From positions 1 to 56,117 of the IMG/VR virus record IMGVR_UViG_3300042868_001938: 56,117 bases of DNA. The stretch is one strand, 5' to 3'. The first letter of the stretch is position 1, and each line of letters opens with the position of its first letter. This DNA is from a virus. The position numbers were made by a program, and so were the translations under genes. The notes under the pieces were generated by a model that was not told the origin of the DNA, did no database searches, and saw only the letters and a list, made by a program, of their open reading frames with translations. Below, piece after piece: positions 38,304 to 46,484 of this stretch.

Positions 38304-40795
38304 TACCAAATTCCTCCGCCTTGGTGTTTAGTTCCTCGCAACAGTTGACCTGTTGCATATTTTTCAAGACTGAAATTATTACTAATATCATTACGTGTTA
38401 CTACCGGTACTGCCCCGATAGTCATTTGAATCTTTGTAGGTACATAGGTTGGATCTACTGTACCCGGTGGGGTAGAGAATATCGGAGCGGGTGCCTGTCC
38501 CCCGGGTCTCAAAGTCCCCAATCTTGTATTAGATGAATTAGGAGAGTTATTTACTACATTAGACGCCGCCCTGTTTACACCTGCCCCAGCCGTTACTGCC
38601 CCTGCACGTATATAGTCCACATCAGACGGTAAGCTATAATTAAAACTAGTGATTGCTAATGGATGGGCGTCGAACTGAAATGCTCCCAATCCTGATAGAT
38701 AACATAGCGGCGGAGGTGTTCCTGGTTTTGGATTTTGATCCTGTCCATAGAACATCTTAGTGACGCTTTTAAAGAAATGTATAACTGCTAATAAGTAATT
38801 TGCTTCATAGGTATCTTGTGCAGTAAAGTCACACGTAATAGAAACTGAATCCACTCCGCTGTTTCTATATTGATATATCTTATAGTTGCTATGTGTTAGA
38901 TCGGTTGGGTCGTAGTTAGCTACGTAGTTAACTTGAATTTGAGGGGTATACGGGAATATGACTCCGTCTGTCGCCTGAAGTGGTTCTAATATTCCTGCTG
39001 AACCTTTGGGAACTTTATACAAGTAATTTGCACTTGGTGCTAAACTTAAACGTACACGCCAGTCTTCCTTTTGTTTAAAGTTAGAAACGTCTTGCTGTGT
39101 TGCTTGAGAATTAGTGTTTAATTGCTTTGCTGTTAACCCTTGTGCGGCTGCCCTAGATGCATCTGCACTTGCTTGTGTTGCTGGCTCTACAAATATAGTT
39201 CCATCAGCATTATTACCAACCCATACAGGATTGTTATCTTCATCCAATGACCATCCGGGCATGAGATTACCTTCATCATCATACGGAGGACCTTGAATAC
39301 TACCTACTGGAATAGTTTTTTGGTCACTGATATTTTCACCAGTTGCATCTATGTAACCTTCACCAACCCATACCGGGTTGTTGTCCTCGTCTAGACCCCA
39401 ACCAGGATTCAAGTTACCAAGTTCATCGTACGGGTCACTAGTAGGGCCGTTTGGTACAGTTTTTTGGTCACTAATATTTTCACCAGTTGCATCTATGTAA
39501 CCTTCACCAACCCATACCGGGTTGTTGTCCTCGTCTAGACCCCAACCAGGATTTAGTTGTCCAGTTTCATCATATGGATCAGATGTGGGACCATTAGGTA
39601 CTAGTTCTGGTGCAATCTTTGGTACCATGTCAGTGCCAACATAATATGGGTTACCTAATTCATCTTGTTCCCAGCCCGGGTTCAAATTACCCAATTCATC
39701 ATACGGGATACTACCACCTCCGCTGGGTACTAGTTCCGGATTTATTTTTTCAACTGGAGTTCCTAAATCTACAGTAGTACCATCGGCAGCAGTATACGTA
39801 GTTCCAGCACCGTTAGGATCGTTAGTTACTTGATAAGTTACTCCGTCAATAGTTTCAGTAGTTACATTATATCCAGATACTTCTCCATTGATAGTAGTTG
39901 ATTGTGATACATTTGCTGTTTTAATATTCGTTACAGTAACTTCAGTTGTGTTTTGATTTGGTGTTGTTGTTACCGTTGGTGGTACGTTAATTTCGGCAGC
40001 ATATGATTGTTTTCTTAATTCAGCAGATTTATTAAAAGCTTGTTCTCGGGCAGCTTGGCGTTCATCATCAGTTAAATTCTTAACACGATTATATTCTTCC
40101 TGTGTAATTTCTCCGGAATTAAGTTTCCTGTCAAGTGCTCGCTGGCCAAACGGAGTATCTGGATTAAGAGATAGTAAGTCACGCTCTTTTGCATATATAT
40201 TTGATTGGGCTAGTAATTCTTTACTTCTTTCAGTTTGAATTGGTGGGATAGAAACAGTCGTTACTGATCCTCCACCTGTTGTATTTTCTACAGTAGTAGT
40301 CTGTGACCTACTGACAGTAGAAGTAGTGACTGAAGACGCCGAGAATCCATTCGCCGCACTGGGTGATGGAGAGGTCACTGGTGTCACTGTTGCGGGGACA
40401 TATTGGTATGATGTAGGATTTCCTGGACTAGCTGAAGCAGGCGGCGGTGTTGTTTCTGATAATGGACTACTTGCATTTTCAGCGGCTTTTGCGGCCGCTG
40501 ATTCGGCTGCCGCATTTGCATTGTTTGATTGCTGTCTAACCTGACTAGCGTTTGCAGTAGAAGTCACTACCAAATTTTGTGCGGTTAGTAATTGCTGGTT
40601 TGCAGCGGCAAGAGCCTGAGCGTTGCCTTGGGCCTTTGCTGATTCTATTGCAAGATTTGCTTTGTAAACATTAGCTTTTGCATCCAGTACACTTTGTTCT
40701 GCGGCAAAAGCTGCCAAATCAGCTTTGTAGGCCGCATCTTCTGCCGCAGCCGCGGCAGCTTTCCATTGGTTTGACGTTGATGATCCGGTTGCCAT
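38303..40795 (-). CDS. Probable baseplate tail-tube cap/initiator protein (gp48/gp54-like C-terminus) with repeat insert
   Basis: Residues 1-120 form an Ala-rich coiled coil. About 130-340 is Thr/Ser/Pro-rich. About 350-525 has four tandem units of 44-48 residues (PYDELGNLNPGW, LDEDNNPVWVG, ENISDQKT). About 560-830 is the folded end: WRVRLSLAPSANYLYKVP, VIFPYTPQIQVNYVANYD, YEANYLLAVIHFFKSVTKMFYG. That tube-like fold, together with the neighbours, suggests a gp48/gp54-type protein that caps the baseplate hub and starts tube assembly; the family call is tentative. A GCTAAATA late element lies 22 bases before the ATG, and AAGGA stands at the predicted transcript start. It is the first gene of the leftward baseplate block. 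Confidence 0.6.
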   Translation of the reverse strand: MATGSSTSNQWKAAAAAAEDAAYKADLAAFAAEQSVLDAKANVYKANLAIESAKAQGNAQALAAANQQLLTAQNLVVTSTANASQVRQQSNNANAAAESAAAKAAENASSPLSETTPPPASASPGNPTSYQYVPATVTPVTSPSPSAANGFSASSVTTSTVSRSQTTTVENTTGGGSVTTVSIPPIQTERSKELLAQSNIYAKERDLLSLNPDTPFGQRALDRKLNSGEITQEEYNRVKNLTDDERQAAREQAFNKSAELRKQSYAAEINVPPTVTTTPNQNTTEVTVTNIKTANVSQSTTINGEVSGYNVTTETIDGVTYQVTNDPNGAGTTYTAADGTTVDLGTPVEKINPELVPSGGGSIPYDELGNLNPGWEQDELGNPYYVGTDMVPKIAPELVPNGPTSDPYDETGQLNPGWGLDEDNNPVWVGEGYIDATGENISDQKTVPNGPTSDPYDELGNLNPGWGLDEDNNPVWVGEGYIDATGENISDQKTIPVGSIQGPPYDDEGNLMPGWSLDEDNNPVWVGNNADGTIFVEPATQASADASRAAAQGLTAKQLNTNSQATQQDVSNFKQKEDWRVRLSLAPSANYLYKVPKGSAGILEPLQATDGVIFPYTPQIQVNYVANYDPTDLTHSNYKIYQYRNSGVDSVSITCDFTAQDTYEANYLLAVIHFFKSVTKMFYGQDQNPKPGTPPPLCYLSGLGAFQFDAHPLAITSFNYSLPSDVDYIRAGAVTAGAGVNRAASNVVNNSPNSSNTRLGTLRPGGQAPAPIFSTPPGTVDPTYVPTKIQMTIGAVPVVTRNDISNNFSLEKYATGQLLRGTKHQGGGIW
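39314..39601 (-). repeat. Tandem 144-bp coding repeat
   Basis: Two adjacent 144-bp units (starting 39314 and 39458) are almost identical over their first ~107 bases, with one mismatch seen. They encode the middle two of four 44-48-residue units in the 830-residue protein, and the length keeps the frame. Confidence 0.85.
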
Positions 40796-40817
40796 AATAT
40801 GTTGTTATCCTTACTTA

Positions 40818-40825
40818 TATTTAGC
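40818..40825 (-). promoter_or_regulatory. Leftward late promoter element for the baseplate block
   Basis: GCTAAATA on the minus strand, back to back with a rightward copy. Predicted start 40812 gives a 17-base leader beginning AAGGA. Confidence 0.65.
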
Positions 40826-40847
40826 ACTAAATAAAAGTGCTGTTTTT
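40823..40847 (+). terminator. Possible hairpin terminator overlapping the divergent promoters
   Basis: AGCACT (40823-40828) pairs with AGTGCT (40836-40841) and is followed by GTTTTT. It would act on rightward readthrough from the leftward gene block, but it overlaps both late elements, so it may be a by-product of their palindrome. Confidence 0.35.
40826..40833 (+). promoter_or_regulatory. Rightward late promoter element upstream of gp55
   Basis: ACTAAATA. Together with the leftward copy it makes the palindrome TATTTAGCACTAAATA. It could give late autogenous expression of gp55. Confidence 0.45.
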
Positions 40848-40868
40848 ACCCTTTCAATCGTCAAATCG

Positions 40869-40897
40869 TTGCATTTCTGCAACAATCATGCTATACT
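40869..40897 (+). promoter_or_regulatory. Sigma70-type promoter for gp55
   Basis: TTGCAT (40869-40874), a 17-base spacer and TATACT (40892-40897). The predicted start is near 40904, 19 bases before the gp55 ATG, with GGAG inside the leader. Confidence 0.75.
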
Positions 40898-40922
40898 TAA
40901 TACAACATAACAACGGAGAAAT

Positions 40923-41840
40923 ATGTCCCTATTACCAGCCCCAAGAAAACCTGTCAATTACTTAAACAACAAAGACATTTTAAAAGAAATACACGATAGC
41001 AAAAACACATACTGTACATTTATTGCTCCTGAACTTCATAGGTATGATTTCATCGTAGATATGCCCACAGAATCACTAGAGAATAGTTTAGCATACGCAT
41101 TAAAAACAGAATCTATTCAGCTAGCACGTGAGACCCGAGCACTAAGAATGGACATTGAACAGGGCTTGACTAAAGGCACAATTGATCCGTTGTCTATTCC
41201 AATCACTGATTTAGTGTTTCGTGTTATGACTTGGGATCATGTCCCGGTCGCACCAAAACAACCACGTAAAACTGTCAAAAAGAAAACAGCAAAAGATATT
41301 TTTGAGTTTGACGAAGAAGATCCAGATGCTATTTTTGCTGACTTAGAAGATGCGGCTCCTATCAAAGCTGATGTTGATGACATGGTTCATGTCAAAGTAA
41401 ACTTCCCACCTTTTCAACACTATAGATTTGATGACACTAATACTGCACGTTGTATTGGTAAAAGTCATTGGAAAGGTGATTTAGAAACCGGTGAGTTCAG
41501 CAAAGATCACGGTCAAGTTACAAACAAATTAGCCCGAATGTACATTATGATGTGCGAAAAATATGCAATGAAGTATAATTGGCGCGGGTACACATACAAC
41601 GATGAAATGCGTAATTCGGCGATTCTACAACTAACCTATGTTGGTTTGCGATTCAATGAAGCGAAATCAGCTAACCCTTTCGCTTACTATACAGCCGCTA
41701 TCACTAACAGTTTCTGTCGTGTTCTTAACACTGAAAAGCGCAATCAAAACATACGTGATGATATCTTAGAACTAAACGGCCTAAACCCAAGTTGGTCTAG
41801 ACAAGGATCTGGATCCAGTTCTGTTTCATACGAAGAATAA
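40923..41840 (+). CDS. 55: Late-transcription sigma factor gp55
   Basis: This 305-residue protein has the N-terminal NNKD motif of gp55 (VNYLNNKDILKEIHDSK, 11-27). After an insert it carries the sigma-2-like core at about 201-275 (RMYIMMCEKYAMKYNW, then GYTYNDEM and NPFAYYTAAITNSFCRVLNTEKR). T4 gp55 (185 residues) has no comparable insert between these parts; here about 150 residues, partly acidic (FDEEDPDAIFADLEDA), intervene. The C-terminus (SGSSSVSYEE) lacks the hydrophobic clamp-binding end of T4 gp55. It should direct host RNA polymerase to the TAAATA promoters. The gene has a sigma70-type promoter plus a late element upstream, and GGAG before ATG 40923. Confidence 0.9.
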   Translation: MSLLPAPRKPVNYLNNKDILKEIHDSKNTYCTFIAPELHRYDFIVDMPTESLENSLAYALKTESIQLARETRALRMDIEQGLTKGTIDPLSIPITDLVFRVMTWDHVPVAPKQPRKTVKKKTAKDIFEFDEEDPDAIFADLEDAAPIKADVDDMVHVKVNFPPFQHYRFDDTNTARCIGKSHWKGDLETGEFSKDHGQVTNKLARMYIMMCEKYAMKYNWRGYTYNDEMRNSAILQLTYVGLRFNEAKSANPFAYYTAAITNSFCRVLNTEKRNQNIRDDILELNGLNPSWSRQGSGSSSVSYEE

Positions 41841-41853
41841 TCAATTTAACCAA

Positions 41854-41873
41854 GGGAGTTGCATTGCACTCCC
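41854..41873 (+). repeat. Inverted repeat over the gp47 promoter -35 region
   Basis: GGGAGT (41854-41859) and ACTCCC (41868-41873) flank an 8-base loop and are followed by TCTTCCTTT. It may be a terminator for gp55 transcripts, an operator, or both, because it covers the -35 box. Confidence 0.5.
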
Positions 41874-41887
41874 TCTTCCTTTATAAT
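41859..41887 (+). promoter_or_regulatory. Sigma70-type promoter for gp47 (leaderless)
   Basis: TTGCAT (41859-41864), a 17-base spacer and TATAAT (41882-41887). The start point seven bases on is 41894, the A of the gp47 ATG. Confidence 0.75.
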
Positions 41888-41893
41888 CAACAT

Positions 41894-42910
41894 ATGAGTA
41901 ATCTTTTCAAAAAAGCCGCTGTATTCACAGACATTCACTTTGGTCTAAAGAGTAACAGCTTACAACACAATCAAGACTGTGCCAATTTCGTAGATTGGTT
42001 TATTGAAACTGCAAAGAAAGAGGGATGTGAAACTTGCTTCTTCTTAGGTGATTATAATCATCACCGTGCGAGTATAAATATTCAGACTTTGCAATTTGGT
42101 CTACAAGCACTGGAGAAATTAAATGCTAACTTCAATCGGGTATATTTTATTCCAGGCAATCACGATCTTTATTATCGTGATCGCAGGGATATCCACAGTG
42201 TGGAATGGGCTAAACATCTACCGAACGTACAGGTCATCAATGACTTCTTCCAAGAAGGACAAGTAGTTATCGCACCCTGGCTTGTATCAGAGGATTACAA
42301 AAAGCTACAGAAGATGAAGGGCAAGTATTTGTTTGGTCATCTTGAGTTACCACGCTTCTATATGAACGCTATGGTAGAGATGCCCGATCACGGAGAAATC
42401 AGTGAAGAACACATGACTGGTTTCGAAAAAGTGTTCAGTGGGCATTTTCACAAACGTCAAAGTAGAAAGAACATTTGGTACGTAGGTAATGCGTTCCCAC
42501 ATAACTATGCTGATGCAGGTGATGATGCACGTGGCATGATGATTTTAGAGTGGGACAAAGAACCTGAATTCAAGTCATGGCCTAGACAACCTATCTATCG
42601 TGTACACAAACTGAGTGAAATATTAGAGAACCCGGAAGGCTATCTATTAATTGACAGTCATGTTAGAGTACATCTTGACATTGATATTTCATATGAGGAA
42701 GCTAACTTCCTACGTGAAACATTCATCCCCGAATACAAACTACGTGAAATGACATTGATCCCTATAAAGGGTGAGGCTATTGAGCAGGGTCAGAACAGTG
42801 ATGGTCTTAAGTTTGAGTCAGTTGACCAAATCGTCATTGACCAAATCAACGCTATTGAAAGTAAAAACTTTGACAAAAAAGTACTATTGGACATCTATAA
42901 CAACCTATGA
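41894..42910 (+). CDS. 47: Recombination endonuclease subunit gp47 (Mre11/SbcD family)
   Basis: This 338-residue calcineurin-like phosphoesterase has motifs FTDIHFG (11-17), FLGDYNHHR, PGNHDLYYRD and SGHFHKR, the metal ligands of Mre11/SbcD nucleases. T4 gp47 is 339 residues. With gp46 it processes DNA ends for recombination-dependent replication and host DNA degradation. The start is ATG 41894; a TTG ten codons upstream lies within a promoter and is rejected. There is no Shine-Dalgarno sequence, and the TATAAT box at 41882-41887 puts transcription start on the ATG itself. The stop overlaps the gp46 start as ATGA, coupling the two subunits. Confidence 0.95.
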   Translation: MSNLFKKAAVFTDIHFGLKSNSLQHNQDCANFVDWFIETAKKEGCETCFFLGDYNHHRASINIQTLQFGLQALEKLNANFNRVYFIPGNHDLYYRDRRDIHSVEWAKHLPNVQVINDFFQEGQVVIAPWLVSEDYKKLQKMKGKYLFGHLELPRFYMNAMVEMPDHGEISEEHMTGFEKVFSGHFHKRQSRKNIWYVGNAFPHNYADAGDDARGMMILEWDKEPEFKSWPRQPIYRVHKLSEILENPEGYLLIDSHVRVHLDIDISYEEANFLRETFIPEYKLREMTLIPIKGEAIEQGQNSDGLKFESVDQIVIDQINAIESKNFDKKVLLDIYNNL

Positions 42911-44991
42911 TAACTATAAAGAATATTACACTACGCAACTTCCTATCTATCGGTAACGTAACACAAGCAGTTGACTTTGACAAGAAAGACATTACACTTA
43001 TTCTAGGTGAGAATTTAGACTTAGGAGGTGATGGTGCTCGTAATGGTACTGGTAAAACTACGTTGATTCAAGGTCTATCCTATGCCTTGTTTGGTGTGCC
43101 CATTAACTCTATTCGTAAAGATAATTTAGTTAATCGTACAAATGGTAAGGGCATGTTAGTTACATTAGAGTTTAACGTTAACGGCACTGAGTACAAGATT
43201 GAGCGTGGTCGTAAGCCCAACGTATTGAAGTTTTATGTAAACGATGTTCAACAGAAAGCTACTGAAGACCAACAGGGTGAGAACAAAGAAACACAAGCGG
43301 CAATTGAGCGTGTGTTGAATATGAGTCCCGAAATGTTCAAACACATTGTTGTGTTGAACACTTATTCCGAACCATTCCTTGCACTAAAAAACAACGAGCA
43401 AAAAGATATCATTGAACAACTTTTGGGTATCACTTTATTGAGTGAGAAAGCAGAAGTAGTTAAAGACTTGATCCGTCAAAGCAAGGATGATATCCAACAA
43501 GAAGAATTTAGAATCAAAGCAGTTGAAGAAGCTAACAAGCGAGTCAAAGAACAGATCGATAGTGTTAGAAGAAGACAAACACTGTGGCAACGAAAGCATG
43601 ATGAAGACTTGTCTTTCATTGCCACTGAGTATGACGAGTTGAGTAAAGTTGACATTGATACTGAACTACAGGCTCACAAAGACTTAGTGGTTTGGAACTC
43701 ACAAAAGCAACAGCAAGAGGCATACGATGCATTGATTGCTAGACAAACAGCTTGGATGCAAAAACAAGACAAAGACATTGCTACACTCAAACTTAAAATG
43801 GATGAGTTGAGCCATATTGACTTTGTTCATGAACTACAAGCTCACACTGATTTGGCTGTGCATAACCAACAAGTTCAACTAAAGACTGCGCACGACAGTA
43901 AGGTTGATAGTTTACGTAAAGATATTACTAAAGAAAGTAAGAACTACAATAAGTTAACCCAAGAAGTTGATACACTTAAAGAACATAAATGCTATGCATG
44001 TGGACAAGATTTCCATGATGACCAACATACTAGTGTTCTAAACAGCAAGATTGAATTGTGGAATACAAGCAAGAGTCATTTGGATGATTTGCGTTTTCAG
44101 TTAGATGAACTTGTTGCTAATCCAATCGTTGTAGGAGATAAACCTGTTACACATTATAAGACAGAGGTTGAAGCAGTACGTCAGTCAACGGAGATTGATA
44201 ACATCAAAAAGCAGATTGACGAAAAATCCAGCGAGAATAACCCCTTTAGTGAACAACTTTTTGACACGCCTAGCGTCACTTTGGGTAGTAAGCCATCTAC
44301 TCATTACGATACCGAAGCCCAAGCAGTGGAGCACAGGACTAAGATATCAAATCTATTATCACAGATTGAGAACAAAGCGCAGGAAACTGATCCGTATCAA
44401 GAGCAGATTCTTGAAATGGAAGCACAAGCTCTGCAAGAAATAAATTTTGATACGATTAACAATATCACAAAAGCAATGGAACATCAAAAGTTCTTACTAG
44501 ACTTGTTAACTAGTAAAGACAGTTTCGTTCGTAAGAAGATTATTGACCAGAACTTGAGTTACTTGAACGCACGACTGACGCATTACTTAGATAAGATTGG
44601 CTTGCCTCATAATGTCGTATTTAAGAACGACTTGACAGTTGAAATCACTGAGTTAGGTCGTGAACTTGACTTTGACAACTTGAGTCGCGGTGAACGTAAT
44701 CGTTTGATCTTGGGACTGAGTTTTGCTTTCCGTGATGTATGGGAGAACTTGTATGCTCCGGTTAACACATTGTTCATTGACGAGTTGATTGACAGTGGTC
44801 TTGACACTATGGGTGTTGAGAACAGTCTAGCAATTCTCAAAGATATGAGTCGCCGTCGTCATAAGTCAATTTGGCTTGTGTCACACCGTGAAGAACTAGC
44901 AGGTCGTGTACCAAACGTTCTCAAGGTTATCAAAGAAAACGGCTTTACTTCATATAGCAATGATAGCGAGATATCAGATGTTCGAACTTGA
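42907..44991 (+). CDS. 46: Recombination ATPase subunit gp46 (Rad50/SbcC family)
   Basis: This 694-residue SMC-like ATPase has its P-loop at residues 43-52 (GARNGTGKTT, preceded by extra Gly/Asp residues), a zinc-hook CYAC at 362-365 between two long coiled-coil arms, ABC signature LSRGERNRL near 592, Walker B TLFIDELIDSG and the H-loop SHRE. Together with gp47 it forms the end-processing complex. It is longer than T4 gp46 (560), partly because each arm holds a tandem duplication: DELSxxD/ELQAHxDL units at about 224-268 and 280-324, and THYxTEAxAV units at about 410-451 and 460-501. It overlaps gp47 by four bases and the next gene by 14. Confidence 0.95.
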   Translation: MITIKNITLRNFLSIGNVTQAVDFDKKDITLILGENLDLGGDGARNGTGKTTLIQGLSYALFGVPINSIRKDNLVNRTNGKGMLVTLEFNVNGTEYKIERGRKPNVLKFYVNDVQQKATEDQQGENKETQAAIERVLNMSPEMFKHIVVLNTYSEPFLALKNNEQKDIIEQLLGITLLSEKAEVVKDLIRQSKDDIQQEEFRIKAVEEANKRVKEQIDSVRRRQTLWQRKHDEDLSFIATEYDELSKVDIDTELQAHKDLVVWNSQKQQQEAYDALIARQTAWMQKQDKDIATLKLKMDELSHIDFVHELQAHTDLAVHNQQVQLKTAHDSKVDSLRKDITKESKNYNKLTQEVDTLKEHKCYACGQDFHDDQHTSVLNSKIELWNTSKSHLDDLRFQLDELVANPIVVGDKPVTHYKTEVEAVRQSTEIDNIKKQIDEKSSENNPFSEQLFDTPSVTLGSKPSTHYDTEAQAVEHRTKISNLLSQIENKAQETDPYQEQILEMEAQALQEINFDTINNITKAMEHQKFLLDLLTSKDSFVRKKIIDQNLSYLNARLTHYLDKIGLPHNVVFKNDLTVEITELGRELDFDNLSRGERNRLILGLSFAFRDVWENLYAPVNTLFIDELIDSGLDTMGVENSLAILKDMSRRRHKSIWLVSHREELAGRVPNVLKVIKENGFTSYSNDSEISDVRT

Positions 44992-45628
44992 TAGTATTAA
45001 ATCCCTGCATCTAGAAACAAGTAGTGTTTGTAACGCGGCTTGTCCTATGTGCGGGAGAGAAATTGATCCAAAGTTTAATAAAGCTACTGACCCAAAATCA
45101 TTATCACTAGAAAAAATAAAACAATTGTTTAATGACCAGTTTATTAGTAATCTAGAATATATGTGGATGTGCGGCAATTACGGAGACCCGGCGGCGGCAC
45201 CCGAGTGCATCGACATATTTAAATACTTTAGACATGTAAATGATAATATCAGATTAGGTATACATACAAACGGTGGGTTACGTAATACATCTTGGTGGAC
45301 AGAACTAGGTAGCGTACTATCTAAACTAGGCGATGAATGTTATTTTGGTATTGATGGATTAAAAGACACAAACCATATACATCGTGTAAACACTGACTTT
45401 GAAAAGATAATGAAAAATGCCTCTGCATTTATTGCCGCGGGCGGCAGAGCACATTGGGAATACTTGGTGTTCGAATATAATGAACACCAAGTTGAGGAAG
45501 CTAGAAAGTTAGCAATTGACATGGGGTTCATAGGGTTCCGAACTAAAGTCAGTAGTCGCATGAAAAAACCTATCTTCATGCACTTGCGTGAAACATTCAA
45601 GCCACCAAAAGGAATCGAATATCAATGA
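44978..45628 (+). CDS. Radical SAM core protein lacking its own twitch domain
   Basis: From ATG 44978 the protein has 216 residues. The motif CNAACPMC at 18-25 is the CxxxCxxC radical SAM cluster site, followed by a MCGNYGDP segment at about 65-72 in place of GGEP, then the remaining core strands. It ends at PPKGIEYQ, where related proteins continue into a SPASM/twitch domain; here that domain is the next gene, overlapping as ATGA. An in-frame ATG at 44960 is an alternative start. The gene overlaps gp46 by 14 bases and is unrelated in domain order to the radical SAM pair at the left edge. The substrate is unknown. Confidence 0.8.
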   Translation: MFELDSIKSLHLETSSVCNAACPMCGREIDPKFNKATDPKSLSLEKIKQLFNDQFISNLEYMWMCGNYGDPAAAPECIDIFKYFRHVNDNIRLGIHTNGGLRNTSWWTELGSVLSKLGDECYFGIDGLKDTNHIHRVNTDFEKIMKNASAFIAAGGRAHWEYLVFEYNEHQVEEARKLAIDMGFIGFRTKVSSRMKKPIFMHLRETFKPPKGIEYQ

Positions 45629-45903
45629 TTAAATGTAGAGTATTAACTGAAAAGAGTATATTTGTTACTTCTAATGGTGACATATTACCGTGTTGTTACA
45701 TGTATGATGGTGGACCAACGCTCACTGCGGAAATTAGAGAAGCTATAAAATCTCCCAATTTCAAAACAATAACAGATTCATGGAACACTGATAAACCATT
45801 CGCACCTTGTTATAGATTATGTGATGACAGTACCATTAATAATCCTAGCAACATGATAAATTTTGAAAAGCAATGGAAAATTAAAGACGCTACTCCCAAG
45901 TGA
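45625..45903 (+). CDS. Stand-alone SPASM/twitch auxiliary-cluster domain protein
   Basis: This 92-residue protein begins with IKC (Cys4), then SIFVTSNGDILPCCYMYDGG with Cys23-Cys24, and FAPCYRLC with Cys62 and Cys66. This is the cysteine pattern and beta-hairpin of a C-terminal twitch/SPASM domain that normally follows a radical SAM core in the same chain. Its ATG overlaps the stop of the radical SAM core gene (ATGA), so the two are made together and probably assemble into one enzyme. No slippery heptamer precedes the overlap, so a frameshift fusion is not evident. The split may be natural gene fission or a point indel that created a coupled stop/start. Confidence 0.75.
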   Translation: MIKCRVLTEKSIFVTSNGDILPCCYMYDGGPTLTAEIREAIKSPNFKTITDSWNTDKPFAPCYRLCDDSTINNPSNMINFEKQWKIKDATPK

Positions 45904-45914
45904 TAAGTATTACT

Positions 45915-46484
45915 ATGACAAGTCCACAAAAAGCAAAAGGTTCAGGTTTCGAGCGAGAAGTCGCAAAATTTCTTTCTGATATTTACGGAGAGAGTTTTAT
46001 TCGTGCGCCTGGATCTGGAGCTTATGTGGGTGGAAAGAATCAATCACGTACAGAATTCTTGCATGAAGGTCAAATTCGCTCTTTCAAGGGTGACATTGTA
46101 CCCGGTCAAAGTTTCAGTAAAATGAACATTGAGTGCAAGTTTTATGCTGATTTTCCTTTTCACTTAGTACTTACAGGCGAGTGTAAGCAGTTAAATACTT
46201 GGATTGAACAGTTGATGGATGTTGCCGAAGAAGGCGATATAAATCTATTGTTCATGAAGTTTAACCGCAAAGGTCGTTATGTCGCTGTGCAATGCGGCGC
46301 TACTTGGAAAACTGATAACTTTATGTATTATTCTTCAAGTAAACTTGGTGATTGGCTAATCATTGAGTTTAATGACTTCTTTAAACACAACAGAGACCTT
46401 CTCAAACTATATTCGGGCAAAACAGACACCACGTCAACTATTACCTTTACAACAACCCCAATACAAATCCCTCAAATCAATTAA
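45915..46484 (+). CDS. PD-(D/E)XK nuclease, Holliday-junction-resolvase-like
   Basis: Counting from ATG 45915, the 189-residue protein has KGSGFEREVAKFL (8-20, Glu13), a Gly-rich RAPGSGAY turn, KGDIV with Asp60 and NIECK with Glu73 and Lys75: the ordered catalytic residues of the PD-(D/E)XK fold. The N-terminal GxxFERxV helix is typical of resolvase-like and RecB-like members. A GTG at 45900, overlapping the previous stop as GTGA, is an alternative start adding five residues; neither has a good Shine-Dalgarno sequence. It follows gp47/gp46 in the same operon, which fits a role in resolving branched DNA before packaging. Confidence 0.8.
   Translation: MTSPQKAKGSGFEREVAKFLSDIYGESFIRAPGSGAYVGGKNQSRTEFLHEGQIRSFKGDIVPGQSFSKMNIECKFYADFPFHLVLTGECKQLNTWIEQLMDVAEEGDINLLFMKFNRKGRYVAVQCGATWKTDNFMYYSSSKLGDWLIIEFNDFFKHNRDLLKLYSGKTDTTSTITFTTTPIQIPQIN

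Noticed and set aside
41864-41893. Upstream TTG start for gp47
   Set aside because: It would lie inside the sigma70 promoter and add ten residues absent from the Mre11-like N-terminus.
45618-45630. Programmed frameshift between radical SAM core and twitch genes
   Set aside because: The overlap is ATGA in the -1 frame, but no slippery heptamer precedes it, so coupled reinitiation is likelier.
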